The notes under the pieces: model-generated
The model's input: the letters and a program-made list of their open reading frames with translations, nothing else
Told to the model about the DNA's origin: nothing
The model's database searches: none
Source of the DNA: Specibacter cremeus
GTDB taxonomy: Bacteria; Actinomycetota; Actinomycetes; Actinomycetales; Micrococcaceae
Direction of reading: 5' to 3'
DNA length: 33,296 bases
Assembly (NCBI RefSeq): GCF_003946885.1
Contig: NZ_RWKQ01000040.1
Location: 1,164 to 34,459 of the forward strand
Made by a program: the position numbers and the translations under genes
Shown: positions 22,809 through 30,101 of the stretch, in pieces
Numbering within the stretch: the stretch's first letter is position 1
Layout: each line of letters opens with the position of its first letter

Positions 22809-23981
22809 ATGCTTCGCTCCCTGTACTCCGGCATCTCCGGACTCCGCTCGCACCAGACCATGCTCGACGTGACGGGCAACAACATCGCGAATGTCAACAC
22901 GGCCGGCTTCAAGTCCTCGACCGTGCAATTCCAGGACACGCTGTCCCAGGTGACCAAGTCCGGCTCCGCCGCGCAGGCGGCCGTCGGCGGCACGAACCCG
23001 GCCCAGGTCGGCCTCGGCGTCCAGGTGGCCGGCATCTCCACGAACTTCGCCCAGGGCTCGGCCCAGGCCACGGGCCGCTCGACCGACATGATGATCTCCG
23101 GGGACGGATTCTTCGTCACCAGCAAGGGCGGCCAGCAGCTGTTCGCCCGCGCCGGGTCGTTCGACTTCGACACGCAGGGCCGCCTCGTCTCCCCGGACGG
23201 TGCGCTGCTGCAGGGCTGGGCGGCCGTGAACGGGCAGGTCAACACGGGCGGGGCGCTCGGCAACCTGGCGATCTCCAAGGCCATGACGACGCCGTCGGCG
23301 GCCACCACGAGCACCGTCCTCGGCGGCAACCTGCCCAGCGACGCGGCCGCCGGCACCAAGCTGGTCCGCGACGTGCAGGTGTTCGACGCGTCCGGCGCCA
23401 AGCGCAACGTCTCGCTCGAGTTCACCCGCACGGCCGCCGGCTGGGACGTGGCCGGCACCGACGGCGGCACGACCGGCAACACGTCGCTGACGTTCAATCC
23501 GGACGGCACGCCGGCCGGCGGCGGCGTCATGGCCCTCGGCGGCATCACCGTGGACCTGGCCAACGTCACCGGCTATGCGAACCTGTCCACCGTGGCCGTG
23601 ACCAGCAGCAACGGCAATGCGGCCGGCACGCTCGAGTCCTTCGCGCTGGGCGCCGACGGAACCCTGACGGGCACGTTCAGCAATGGCGAGAACGCCGTCA
23701 TCGGCAGGGTGGCGCTGGCAAACTTCACGAACCCGGGGGGTCTGGAGAAGGATGGCAACTCCAGCTACCGGGCCACGGCATCCTCCGGCGGTGCCGTGAT
23801 CGGAGCACCCGGCCAGGGCGGGCTGGGGGAGCTGGCCGGCGGGTACGTGGAGATGTCCAACGTGGACCTGTCGCAGGAATTCACCAACCTGATCGTGGCC
23901 CAGCGCGGCTTCCAGGCCAACGCCCGCATCATCACCACCTCCGACGAGGTGCTGCAGGAACTCACGCAGCTCAAGCGGTAG
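22809..23981 (+). CDS. flgE: FlgE, hook protein
   Basis: A 390-residue hook protein. The N-terminal signature (MLRSLYSGISGLRSHQTMLDVTGNNIANVNTAGFKSSTVQFQD), the middle D1 segment (GDGFFVTSKGGQQLFARAGSFDFDTQGRLVSPDG) and the C-terminal end (SNVDLSQEFTNLIVAQRGFQANARIITTSDEVLQELTQLKR) are all standard. The length is nearer FlgE than FlgF/FlgG, and the position after fliK-flgD supports hook. The ATG follows AGAAAGG. It ends the flgB-flgE unit; a strong inverted repeat follows. Confidence 0.93.
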   Translation: MLRSLYSGISGLRSHQTMLDVTGNNIANVNTAGFKSSTVQFQDTLSQVTKSGSAAQAAVGGTNPAQVGLGVQVAGISTNFAQGSAQATGRSTDMMISGDGFFVTSKGGQQLFARAGSFDFDTQGRLVSPDGALLQGWAAVNGQVNTGGALGNLAISKAMTTPSAATTSTVLGGNLPSDAAAGTKLVRDVQVFDASGAKRNVSLEFTRTAAGWDVAGTDGGTTGNTSLTFNPDGTPAGGGVMALGGITVDLANVTGYANLSTVAVTSSNGNAAGTLESFALGADGTLTGTFSNGENAVIGRVALANFTNPGGLEKDGNSSYRATASSGGAVIGAPGQGGLGELAGGYVEMSNVDLSQEFTNLIVAQRGFQANARIITTSDEVLQELTQLKR

Positions 23982-24003
23982 CCCATTCGGGGCTTGCGGC
24001 CGT

Positions 24004-24060
24004 CCAGTGATCGATACATCGGGGTGAGGAGCCCCAACACCCCGATGTATCGATCACTGG
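24004..24060. terminator. Perfect 23-bp inverted repeat after flgE
   Basis: Arms 24004-24026 and 24038-24060 are exact reverse complements (first bases CCAGTGATCGATACATCGGG) around an 11-base spacer. It begins 22 bases after the flgE stop and ends 16 bases before the next sigma-28 site. That fits a unit boundary, but there is no T-tract. The stem is longer and less GC-rich than normal terminators. Confidence 0.8.
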
Positions 24061-24076
24061 ATCCGGCAGTCCCGGC

Positions 24077-24103
24077 TAACGGCGGGCCCGAGTCGGCCGA
24101 CAG
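24077..24103 (+). promoter_or_regulatory. Sigma-28 (FliA) type promoter for swrD-motA-motB
   Basis: TAAC (24077-24080), 15 bases and GCCGACAG (24096-24103) match the locus motif. The start near 24110 gives a leader of about 60 bases before the 24170 ATG. Confidence 0.85.
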
Positions 24104-24169
24104 TGTGCGGTGACAGGAGAACGGGAGAAGATACCGGACACCGCGTGCGCGCCGAAGGATGGGCAGAAC

Positions 24170-24463
24170 ATGATTGTGGTAACCCGGTTGGACGGGCGCC
24201 AATTCGCGCTGAACCCGGATCTCATCGAGCGGATCTTCGAGTCCCCGGACACGACCGTCGTCATGGCCGACGGCGCCCGCTACATCGTCACAGAGTCGAT
24301 GCAGCAGGTCATCGAGCGGATCGCCCGCTTCCGTGCCCGCGTCATCTCGCTCGCCCGCGACTACACGGACGACGCCGATGCCCCCAACCCGTTCGACTCG
24401 CCGCGATTGAGCATCATCCACCCGGCCGGACCGGCCGACGGACCCGCGAAGCCGGGAAGGTAG
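24170..24463 (+). CDS. swrD: FlbD/SwrD family flagellar motor protein
   Basis: A 97-residue cytoplasmic protein of the small FlbD family (Bacillus SwrD, not the Caulobacter regulator FlbD). The family core MIVVTRLDGRQFALNPDLIERIFESPDTTVVMADGARYIVTES is followed by a helix and an acidic, proline-containing tail of about 30 residues. SwrD raises motor power in Bacillus subtilis. The ATG at 24170 has GAAGGA ten bases upstream; the in-frame ORF start at 24110 is not family-like. It lies three bases before motA, which supports a role with the stator. Confidence 0.88.
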   Translation: MIVVTRLDGRQFALNPDLIERIFESPDTTVVMADGARYIVTESMQQVIERIARFRARVISLARDYTDDADAPNPFDSPRLSIIHPAGPADGPAKPGR

Positions 24464-24466
24464 GCC

Positions 24467-25273
24467 ATGGATCCGGCAACCATCATCGGCGTCCTCATCG
24501 CGTTCGGCGCGCTGGTGGGCATGATCACCCTCGAGGGCTCGTCCGTGACGGCGATCCTGCTGCCGCCGCCGATGATCCTCGTATTCGGCGCCACGATCGC
24601 CGTCGGCATCGCCGGATCGACCATCAAGGACACGCTGCACGCGTTCAAGTCGCTGCCGCGGGCGTTCACCGGCAAACCGCCCAAGCCGGCCGAAAGCATC
24701 GACGCTGTCGTGGCGCTCGCCGAGAAGGCGCGGCGCGAGGGCCTGCTCGCGCTCGAGGAGGATGCCGCCGCCACCAAGGACCCGTTCCTGCGCGAGGCCC
24801 TGCAGAACATTGCCGACGGCGTGGACGGTGACGAACTCCGCGTCCTGCTCGACGACGCCATCGAGACGAAGATCAAGGGCGACCGCACGGCCGCCGGATT
24901 CTTCCAGTCCCTGGGCGGCTATGCGCCGACCGTGGGCATCATCGGCACCGTCGTCTCGCTCACCCACGTGCTGGAGAATCTGTCCGATCCCAGCGCGTTG
25001 GGCCCCATGATCGCCAGCGCCTTCGTGGCCACGCTGTGGGGCCTGCTGTCCGCGAACTTCCTCTGGCTTCCCCTCGGTGCCCGGCTCAACCGGCTCTCCG
25101 ACCTCGAGGTGGACCGCATGACGCTCATCATGGAAGGCGTCCTGGCGGTGCAGTCCGGTTCGCAGCCGACGCTGCTGCGCGAACGGCTCACGGCCCTGGT
25201 GCCCGCCCACCACCGAAACGGCCGTGACAAGCCCGGCAAGGGCGGTTCCGGCCCGATGAAGTCGGCGGCGTGA
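24467..25273 (+). CDS. motA: MotA, stator ion-channel subunit
   Basis: A 268-residue inner-membrane protein with four helices in the MotA/TolQ pattern. Two are near the N-terminus (IIGVLIAFGALVGMITL, PPPMILVFGATIAVGIAG), then a large cytoplasmic loop, then two late helices (APTVGIIGTVVSL and MIASAFVATLWGLLSANFLWLPLG). The conserved prolines of the third and fourth helices are present. With MotB it forms the stator channel that drives FliG. Which ion is used cannot be decided here. The ATG follows GGAAGG. Its stop overlaps the motB GTG. Confidence 0.95.
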   Translation: MDPATIIGVLIAFGALVGMITLEGSSVTAILLPPPMILVFGATIAVGIAGSTIKDTLHAFKSLPRAFTGKPPKPAESIDAVVALAEKARREGLLALEEDAAATKDPFLREALQNIADGVDGDELRVLLDDAIETKIKGDRTAAGFFQSLGGYAPTVGIIGTVVSLTHVLENLSDPSALGPMIASAFVATLWGLLSANFLWLPLGARLNRLSDLEVDRMTLIMEGVLAVQSGSQPTLLRERLTALVPAHHRNGRDKPGKGGSGPMKSAA

Positions 25274-26073
25274 GCCCGGCCCGCCGACGCCGCCGCGGCT
25301 CCGGCGGCGGCGACCACAACGACGAACGCTGGATGGCCTCCTACATGGACATGGTCACGGTGCTCATGTGCATGTTCATCGTCCTGTACGCCATGTCCAG
25401 CGTCGACAATGCGAAGTTCGCGAAGCTCAAGGAATCCCTCGCCACCGGGTTCGGCCAGGTGCACACCCAGAAGGTGGACACGGCCAGCGGCATCATCGTC
25501 CCGCCCAAGGATGTGGGCAAGACCGGCCTGTTGACTGTCAACGACATGGACCTGGCCCTCCGCGAGGCCGACCGGCTCACGGCGCTGCGCGACACCATGC
25601 ACAGCCGGCTCATGGCCCGCGGCCTGGACGGCAATGTGCAGTTCAAGATCGACGAACGCGGCCTGAGTGTGAAGCTGGTCGGGTCCCAGACGTTCTTCCT
25701 GCCGGACAGCCCGCAGCTGTCCACCCGGGCCACGGCCGTGCTGGACACCATCGCGCCCGTGCTCGTCGGGTCCGGCCTGCAGGTTTCCGTGGAGGGGCAT
25801 GCCGCCAACGCCATCACCGGGTATCCGTCCGTGTGGGAGCTGTCGGTCGAGCGTGCCGTCGGTGTGGTGCGGTACCTGGTGGAGCGCCGGGACCTGCCCG
25901 GGGGGCGGGTCATGGCGACGGGGTTCGGCGCCACCCGGCAGGTCAATGACGACTCCACCGAGGCGTTGCGGGAACTGAACCGGCGGGTGGACATCGTGGT
26001 CCTCTCCGACCAGCCGGAGAGCGTCCGGGCCCTGATCCCGGAGGCGTTGAAGGCGCGCGCGAACCGCTCCTAA
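25270..26073 (+). CDS. motB: MotB, stator peptidoglycan-anchoring subunit
   Basis: A 267-residue protein with an arginine-rich N-terminus, then one membrane helix WMASYMDMVTVLMCMFIVLYAMS. D27 in this helix corresponds to the essential ion-binding aspartate. The C-terminal OmpA-like domain binds cell wall (VSVEGHAANAIT, WELSVERAVGVVRYLVER, RVMATGFGATRQV, NRRVDIVVL). The GTG start overlaps the motA stop by four bases. The fliM promoter begins 12 bases after its stop. The fliL gene that often follows motB is absent. Confidence 0.94.
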   Translation: MSPARRRRRGSGGGDHNDERWMASYMDMVTVLMCMFIVLYAMSSVDNAKFAKLKESLATGFGQVHTQKVDTASGIIVPPKDVGKTGLLTVNDMDLALREADRLTALRDTMHSRLMARGLDGNVQFKIDERGLSVKLVGSQTFFLPDSPQLSTRATAVLDTIAPVLVGSGLQVSVEGHAANAITGYPSVWELSVERAVGVVRYLVERRDLPGGRVMATGFGATRQVNDDSTEALRELNRRVDIVVLSDQPESVRALIPEALKARANRS

Positions 26074-26084
26074 CGACCCGCTGC

Positions 26085-26111
26085 TTACGAAAGGCGCGGG
26101 CCTGCCGATAG
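26085..26111 (+). promoter_or_regulatory. Sigma-28 (FliA) type promoter for fliM-flhA
   Basis: TTAC (26085-26088), 15 bases and GCCGATAG (26104-26111), followed by TGG, match the locus motif. The fliM ATG lies only eight bases after the -10 box, so the message is probably leaderless or nearly so. Confidence 0.87.
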
Positions 26112-26119
26112 TGGCGGAC

Positions 26120-27028
26120 ATGCGCCCTTTGTCAGTCGAGTCACCCCTGCCCGATACGCGGGCCGGCGCGGCGGCCGAGGCGTACGACTTCGGGCGCCGC
26201 ACCACCCTGGCCCGCGAGCACAGCCGCGTCCTCGAGCTGGCCTTCGACACGTTCGCCCGGCAGTGGGGCATGCAGCTCTCGGCCCGGCTCCGGGCCAGCT
26301 GCGCGGTCGTCGCCGAGGAGGTGCGGCTGGCCAGCTACGACGAATACGCCGCCGCGCTGCCTGCCACGACGGTCATGGTGTTGTGCGCGCTCGAGGGGCT
26401 GGACGCCAAGGCCGTGCTGCAGTTCCCGTCCGAGGCCGCCCTGACCTGGGTCTCGCGCATGCTCGGTGGTGGCGCCGGCACGGGCGCCCCGGACCGCAAG
26501 TTCACGCAGATCGAGCAGTCGCTGGTACGCAACCTCATGGACGACGCCGTCGAGGACCTGGGCTATTCGTTCGGCTCGCTGCTGCCGTCCCGCCCCGCGG
26601 TGGACGCCATCGCGTTCAACTCGCAGTTCGCCCAGGCCGCCGCCACCGACGCGCTCATGGTCGTGGCCGCGTTTTCGGTGCGCGTCGGCGACGGCAACTG
26701 GCGGGCGACGGCGGCCCTGCCCGCCGCTGCGCTGCTGCCGCAGCTCGGCTCGGGCAGCCCGACCAGTGACCCGGCCGACGCCGCCGCGGCGTTGCGCGCG
26801 CAGGTCGCCCAGGTGCCCGTGGACGTGGCGCTGGCGCTGCCCCCCGTGCCGGTGACGCCGGTGGCCATCTTGAACCTTGCCGTCGGCGACGTGGTGTCAT
26901 TGCGCCATGCGACATCCCGGCCCCTGGACCTGACGCTCGGCGGCAAGCCCGTCGCCCGCGCCGTCGGGGTGACGCACGGCTCCCGCCGGGCCGGCCAGAT
27001 CGTAACCATCGAGGAGACCGCCCCATGA
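26120..27028 (+). CDS. fliM: FliM, C-ring switch protein lacking the CheY-binding peptide
   Basis: A 302-residue switch protein. The middle domain begins AYDFGRRTTLAREHSRVLELAFDTFARQWG and includes the GG-rich stretch MLGGGAGTGAPDRKFTQIEQSLVRNLMDDAVEDL. The C-terminal SpoA domain follows (VSLRHATSRPLDLTLGGKPVARAVGVTHGSRRAGQIV). The N-terminal EIDALL-type peptide that binds phosphorylated CheY is missing; the first 22 residues are unrelated. The ATG at 26120 is chosen, because the alternative GTG at 26111 overlaps the promoter -10. It overlaps fliN by four bases (ATGA). Confidence 0.91.
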   Translation: MRPLSVESPLPDTRAGAAAEAYDFGRRTTLAREHSRVLELAFDTFARQWGMQLSARLRASCAVVAEEVRLASYDEYAAALPATTVMVLCALEGLDAKAVLQFPSEAALTWVSRMLGGGAGTGAPDRKFTQIEQSLVRNLMDDAVEDLGYSFGSLLPSRPAVDAIAFNSQFAQAAATDALMVVAAFSVRVGDGNWRATAALPAAALLPQLGSGSPTSDPADAAAALRAQVAQVPVDVALALPPVPVTPVAILNLAVGDVVSLRHATSRPLDLTLGGKPVARAVGVTHGSRRAGQIVTIEETAP

Positions 27029-27738
27029 GCACCACCCTGGCCCTGCATGCCGCCGCCGCGGAGGCGCTGGCCGCCATGCTGCCCTCGCCCACGGCCCTCG
27101 AGGCCACGCCCCATCCGCGGGCCGCCGGGGAACTGCCGCCCGCGGGGACGACGGTCATCGCCGACCACCTCGGCGCCGTCAGCGCCGAGTTCGCCCTGGT
27201 CCTCTCGGCCGACGCCGAGGACGCGGCCCGGCAGGCGGGCGGCACGGCCGCCGTCGTGCAGGCCGACGTGCTGCGCCCGGCGCTGGAGGCGGCGTCCGCG
27301 GCGCTGGGTTCCGGCGTGCTGGGCGAAGTCACCGCCGCGGACCCGGCCACCCGCTTCCCGGACACGCAGTCCGTGGATACGGACGTGGCCGTGTTCCGGC
27401 TGGCCGCCCCCGGCGCCGACGAACCGTTCGCCTGGTTCGCCGTGCGGATCAAGGACGGCGCCGCCGGCCGGTCCGCGACGGTCAGCGCCCACAAGCTGGC
27501 GCGCATCAGCGACGTCGAGATGGCGTTGTCGGTGGTGATCGGGCGCACCCGCATGACGGTCTCCAACGTGCTCGGCCTGGAACCCGGTGACGTCGTCGAC
27601 CTGGACCGTTCCGCCGGCGCGCCCGCGGATGTGCTGCTCAACGGCCGGCTGATCGCCCACGGCGAGGTCGTCGTCGTGGACCAGGACTACGCCGTGCGCA
27701 TCACGAAGATCCTCGACACGGCCGAAACCATCGGCTAG
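27025..27738 (+). CDS. fliN: FliN, C-ring protein with extended N-terminal domain
   Basis: A 237-residue protein, about 100 longer than enteric FliN. The SpoA/FliN domain is at residues about 160-233 (ISDVEMALSVVIGRTRMTVSNVLGLEPGDVVDLDRSAG, then VLLNGRLIAHGEVVVVDQDYAVRITKIL). The first 150 residues form an alanine-rich alpha/beta region that may be a reduced CheC-like domain as in FliY, but no phosphatase motif is recognisable. It is coupled to fliM by an ATGA overlap and builds the base of the C ring. Confidence 0.9.
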   Translation: MSTTLALHAAAAEALAAMLPSPTALEATPHPRAAGELPPAGTTVIADHLGAVSAEFALVLSADAEDAARQAGGTAAVVQADVLRPALEAASAALGSGVLGEVTAADPATRFPDTQSVDTDVAVFRLAAPGADEPFAWFAVRIKDGAAGRSATVSAHKLARISDVEMALSVVIGRTRMTVSNVLGLEPGDVVDLDRSAGAPADVLLNGRLIAHGEVVVVDQDYAVRITKILDTAETIG

Positions 27739-27743
27739 AGGAC

Positions 27744-27771
27744 ACGTTCTGGTGGATACGTTCTAGTGGAT
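27744..27771 (+). repeat. Tandem duplication of the fliO start region
   Basis: The 14-base unit ACGTTCT(G/A)GTGGAT occurs twice (27744-27757 and 27758-27771). The first copy makes a four-codon reading frame, GTG-GAT-ACG-TTC-TAG (27752-27766), whose TAG overlaps the fliO GTG at 27766. AGAGGA (27737-27742) is well spaced for the first GTG, not the second. Confidence 0.85.
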
Positions 27772-28200
27772 ACCTTCCTGCTGGTGCTGCGCGTCGCCCT
27801 GTCGTTGGGCATCGTGGTGGTGCTCCTGTGGATGGCACAAAAACGCCTGGGCCGGGGCACCCGCGCCGGCGCCGGCGTCGACCTGCAGGTCGTGGGGAAA
27901 CGCAGCGTCGGCCCCAAGTCGTCGGTCGTGCTGGTGGAGACGGACGGGCAGCGGTTCCTGCTGGGCGTCACCGAACACAACGTCCAGGTGCTGCATGCCG
28001 CCGCGGCACCGGAGCGGCCGGCCCCAGAACCCGTCGCCGACCCCGCCGTGTCAGGGCGGCGCTTCTCCGCCGCCCTGACCGGCGCCGAATCCTCCGGGCG
28101 GCACGCCGACGACGGGCCCGGGCCGCTGGCCGGCTCCATCCTGTCGCCGGCAACCTGGCGGCAGGCCGGCAACGCCCTCCGCAAGGGCATGCTCGGGTGA
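27766..28200 (+). CDS. fliO: FliO, flagellar export-gate assembly protein
   Basis: A 144-residue single-pass membrane protein. A membrane helix at residues about 5-24 (LLVLRVALSLGIVVVLLWMA) is followed by a small cytoplasmic domain (LQVVGKRSVGPKSSVVLVETDGQRFLLGVTEHNVQVLH) typical of FliO. A variable tail comes next. FliO helps FliP form its ring. The start is GTG at 27766, preceded by a duplicated start region; translation may be coupled through the mini-frame upstream. The stop overlaps the fliP GTG. The call is supported by the position before fliP. Confidence 0.88.
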   Translation: MDTFLLVLRVALSLGIVVVLLWMAQKRLGRGTRAGAGVDLQVVGKRSVGPKSSVVLVETDGQRFLLGVTEHNVQVLHAAAAPERPAPEPVADPAVSGRRFSAALTGAESSGRHADDGPGPLAGSILSPATWRQAGNALRKGMLG

Positions 28201-29054
28201 GCGCGGCGTCGCTCCCCCGGCGGCGCGTCGCTGAGCCGATTGTCTGGCGACAGGTCGCCAGGGTGGCGCTGGCGGCGGCACTGCTGGCCGCCGTCGTCCT
28301 CGCCTGGCAGCTGCTGGTGTCCGCGCCCGCCCACGCCGTCGACCCGCCCACCGATCCGACACCGCCCGCCCAACCCGGCACCGGCGGCGTCAACGTGACC
28401 ATCAACGGGATCAACGGCCAGCCGAGCTCGGCGATCGTGACGCTGCTGGCCGTGACGCTGCTGTCCGTGGCGCCGGCGCTGCTGCTGATGATGACGTCGT
28501 TCACGAAGATCTTCGTGGTGCTGGCCATGGCCCGCAACGCCCTGGGCCTGCCGTCCGTGCCGCCGAACCAGGTGCTGGCCGGGCTGGCCCTGTTCCTGTC
28601 GCTGTTCATCATGTCCCCGACGCTAGTGGACATCAACAACGCCGCCGTGCAGCCGTTCCTGGCCGGGCACCTGGACGTCAACGCCGCGTTCGCGGCCGCC
28701 GGCAACCCGTTGCGGCACTTCATGCTGCCGCAGACCCGGGAGGCGGACATCGCGCTCATGACGCGGGCGGCGAACCGGGCGAACCCGGCCGACCCGGCGT
28801 CCGTGCCCATGCTCACCCTGATCCCGGCGTTCATGATCTCGGAGCTGCGCAGCGCGTTCATCATCGGGTTCGTCATCTTCATCCCGTTCCTGGTCATCGA
28901 CCTGGTGGTGTCCTCGGCGCTCATGTCCATGGGCATGATGATGCTGCCGCCGGTCATGATCTCGCTGCCGTTCAAGGTGCTGCTGTTCATCCTGGTGGAC
29001 GGATGGGGGCTCATCATCACCGCCCTGGTGCGCAGTTACACGGGGGCCGGATGA
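28197..29054 (+). CDS. fliP: FliP, export-gate core protein
   Basis: A 285-residue membrane protein of the FliP/FliQ/FliR export gate. A long N-terminal signal peptide (arginine-rich start, hydrophobic run, then SAPAHA at about 45-50) precedes a short proline-rich linker. The FliP core follows, with SFTKIFVVLAMARNALGLPSVPPNQVLAGLALFL, LTLIPAFMISELRSAFIIGF and DLVVSSALMSMGMMMLPPVMISLPFKVLLFILVDGW. The GTG at 28197 overlaps the fliO stop (GTGA); the upstream open frame is not family-like. The stop overlaps fliQ. Confidence 0.95.
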   Translation: MSAASLPRRRVAEPIVWRQVARVALAAALLAAVVLAWQLLVSAPAHAVDPPTDPTPPAQPGTGGVNVTINGINGQPSSAIVTLLAVTLLSVAPALLLMMTSFTKIFVVLAMARNALGLPSVPPNQVLAGLALFLSLFIMSPTLVDINNAAVQPFLAGHLDVNAAFAAAGNPLRHFMLPQTREADIALMTRAANRANPADPASVPMLTLIPAFMISELRSAFIIGFVIFIPFLVIDLVVSSALMSMGMMMLPPVMISLPFKVLLFILVDGWGLIITALVRSYTGAG

Positions 29055-29323
29055 ATTCCGCCGAGGTCCTCAACATCGCCGTCCAGGCGCTCTGGCTGGC
29101 GGCGAAGCTGTGCGCGCCCATCCTGGTGACCGCCCTGGTCATCGGCTTCGCCGTGTCCCTGCTGCAATCCATCACGCAGATCCAGGAGCCCACGCTTGCA
29201 TTCGTGCCCAAGGCCGCCGGCGTGGCCATCGCGCTGGTCGTGGCCGGGCACTGGATGATCACGGAGATCGTCGGCTTCACGCACACCCTGTTCGACAAGA
29301 TCCCCCTGCTGTTGGGCGGCTAG
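29051..29323 (+). CDS. fliQ: FliQ, export-gate protein
   Basis: A 90-residue two-helix membrane protein. The family segments are VLNIAVQALWLAAKLCAPILVTALVIGFAVSLLQSITQIQEPTLAFVPK and the second helix AGVAIALVVAGHWMITEIVGF. The length is standard. The ATG at 29051 overlaps the fliP stop by four bases. It assembles around the FliP-FliR core. fliR begins one base after its stop. Confidence 0.95.
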   Translation: MNSAEVLNIAVQALWLAAKLCAPILVTALVIGFAVSLLQSITQIQEPTLAFVPKAAGVAIALVVAGHWMITEIVGFTHTLFDKIPLLLGG

Positions 29324-29324
29324 C

Positions 29325-30101
29325 GTGGACGCCACGCTGCATATCCCGATCAACGCCGGCTGGTTGGAGGCGTGCCTGCTGGCCACGGTCCGCATCACCG
29401 CGTTCGTCGTCATCGCCCCGCCGTTCTCCTACAACGCCATCCCGGCCCGGATCAAGGGCATGCTGGCGATCGGGCTGGCGCTGGCCATGACGGCCCGGTT
29501 GCCGGCCCGGGCCGTCAGCGACACCGGCCCGTTCGTGCTGTCCCTCCTGCTGGAGCTGGTCACCGGCGCGGCGCTGGGCCTGCTCGTGTTCATCGTGTTC
29601 TCCGCCGTGCAGGCGGCCGGGTCGCTGCTGGACACGTTCGGCGGGTTCGCCATGGCGCAGGTGTTCGACCCCCAGTCCATGGTCAACGGCGCCCAGTTCA
29701 CGCGGCTGTTCCAGATGACCGCGCTGGCCCTGCTGTTCGCCTCCGACGGGTACCAGCTCATCATCGCCGGCCTGGTCCGTTCCTTCGACGCGGTCCCGCT
29801 CGGCGGCGCGCTGGATTTGACCCACCCCGTCACCGCCATGACCGGGGCGCTGACCCAGATGTTTCTGGCGTCGATGCAGATCGCCGGTCCGCTGCTGGTG
29901 GTGCTGTTCCTGGCCGACGCCGGGCTGGGCCTGCTCACGCGCGTGGCCCCCGCCCTGAACGCGTTCGCCATGGGCTTCCCGCTGAAGATCATGCTGCTGC
30001 TGGCCCTCGGCGGGCTGGCCGTCATGGGGCTCGGGCACGTGGTCGCCGGCATGGTGGCAGGCACGACGGCGCACCTCGCCGAGGTGGGCAGCGGTGGCTG
30101 A
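29325..30101 (+). CDS. fliR: FliR, export-gate protein
   Basis: A 258-residue multi-pass membrane protein. The family features are ATVRITAFVVIAPPFSYNAIPARIKGMLAIGLAL near the start, QAAGSLLDTFGGFAMAQVFDPQSMVNGAQFTRLFQMTAL in the middle, and FLADAGLGLLTRVAPALNAFAMGFPLKIMLLLALGG near the end. The GTG at 29325 begins one base after fliQ. It completes the FliPQR channel. Its end overlaps flhB by eight bases. Confidence 0.94.
   Translation: MDATLHIPINAGWLEACLLATVRITAFVVIAPPFSYNAIPARIKGMLAIGLALAMTARLPARAVSDTGPFVLSLLLELVTGAALGLLVFIVFSAVQAAGSLLDTFGGFAMAQVFDPQSMVNGAQFTRLFQMTALALLFASDGYQLIIAGLVRSFDAVPLGGALDLTHPVTAMTGALTQMFLASMQIAGPLLVVLFLADAGLGLLTRVAPALNAFAMGFPLKIMLLLALGGLAVMGLGHVVAGMVAGTTAHLAEVGSGG

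Noticed and set aside
24110-24169. Longer start for SwrD/FlbD
   Set aside because: The extra 20 residues lie at the predicted transcription start and do not resemble the family, which begins MI-V-RLDG.
26111-26119. GTG start for fliM at 26111
   Set aside because: Its first base is the last base of the -10 box, upstream of any transcript from that promoter.
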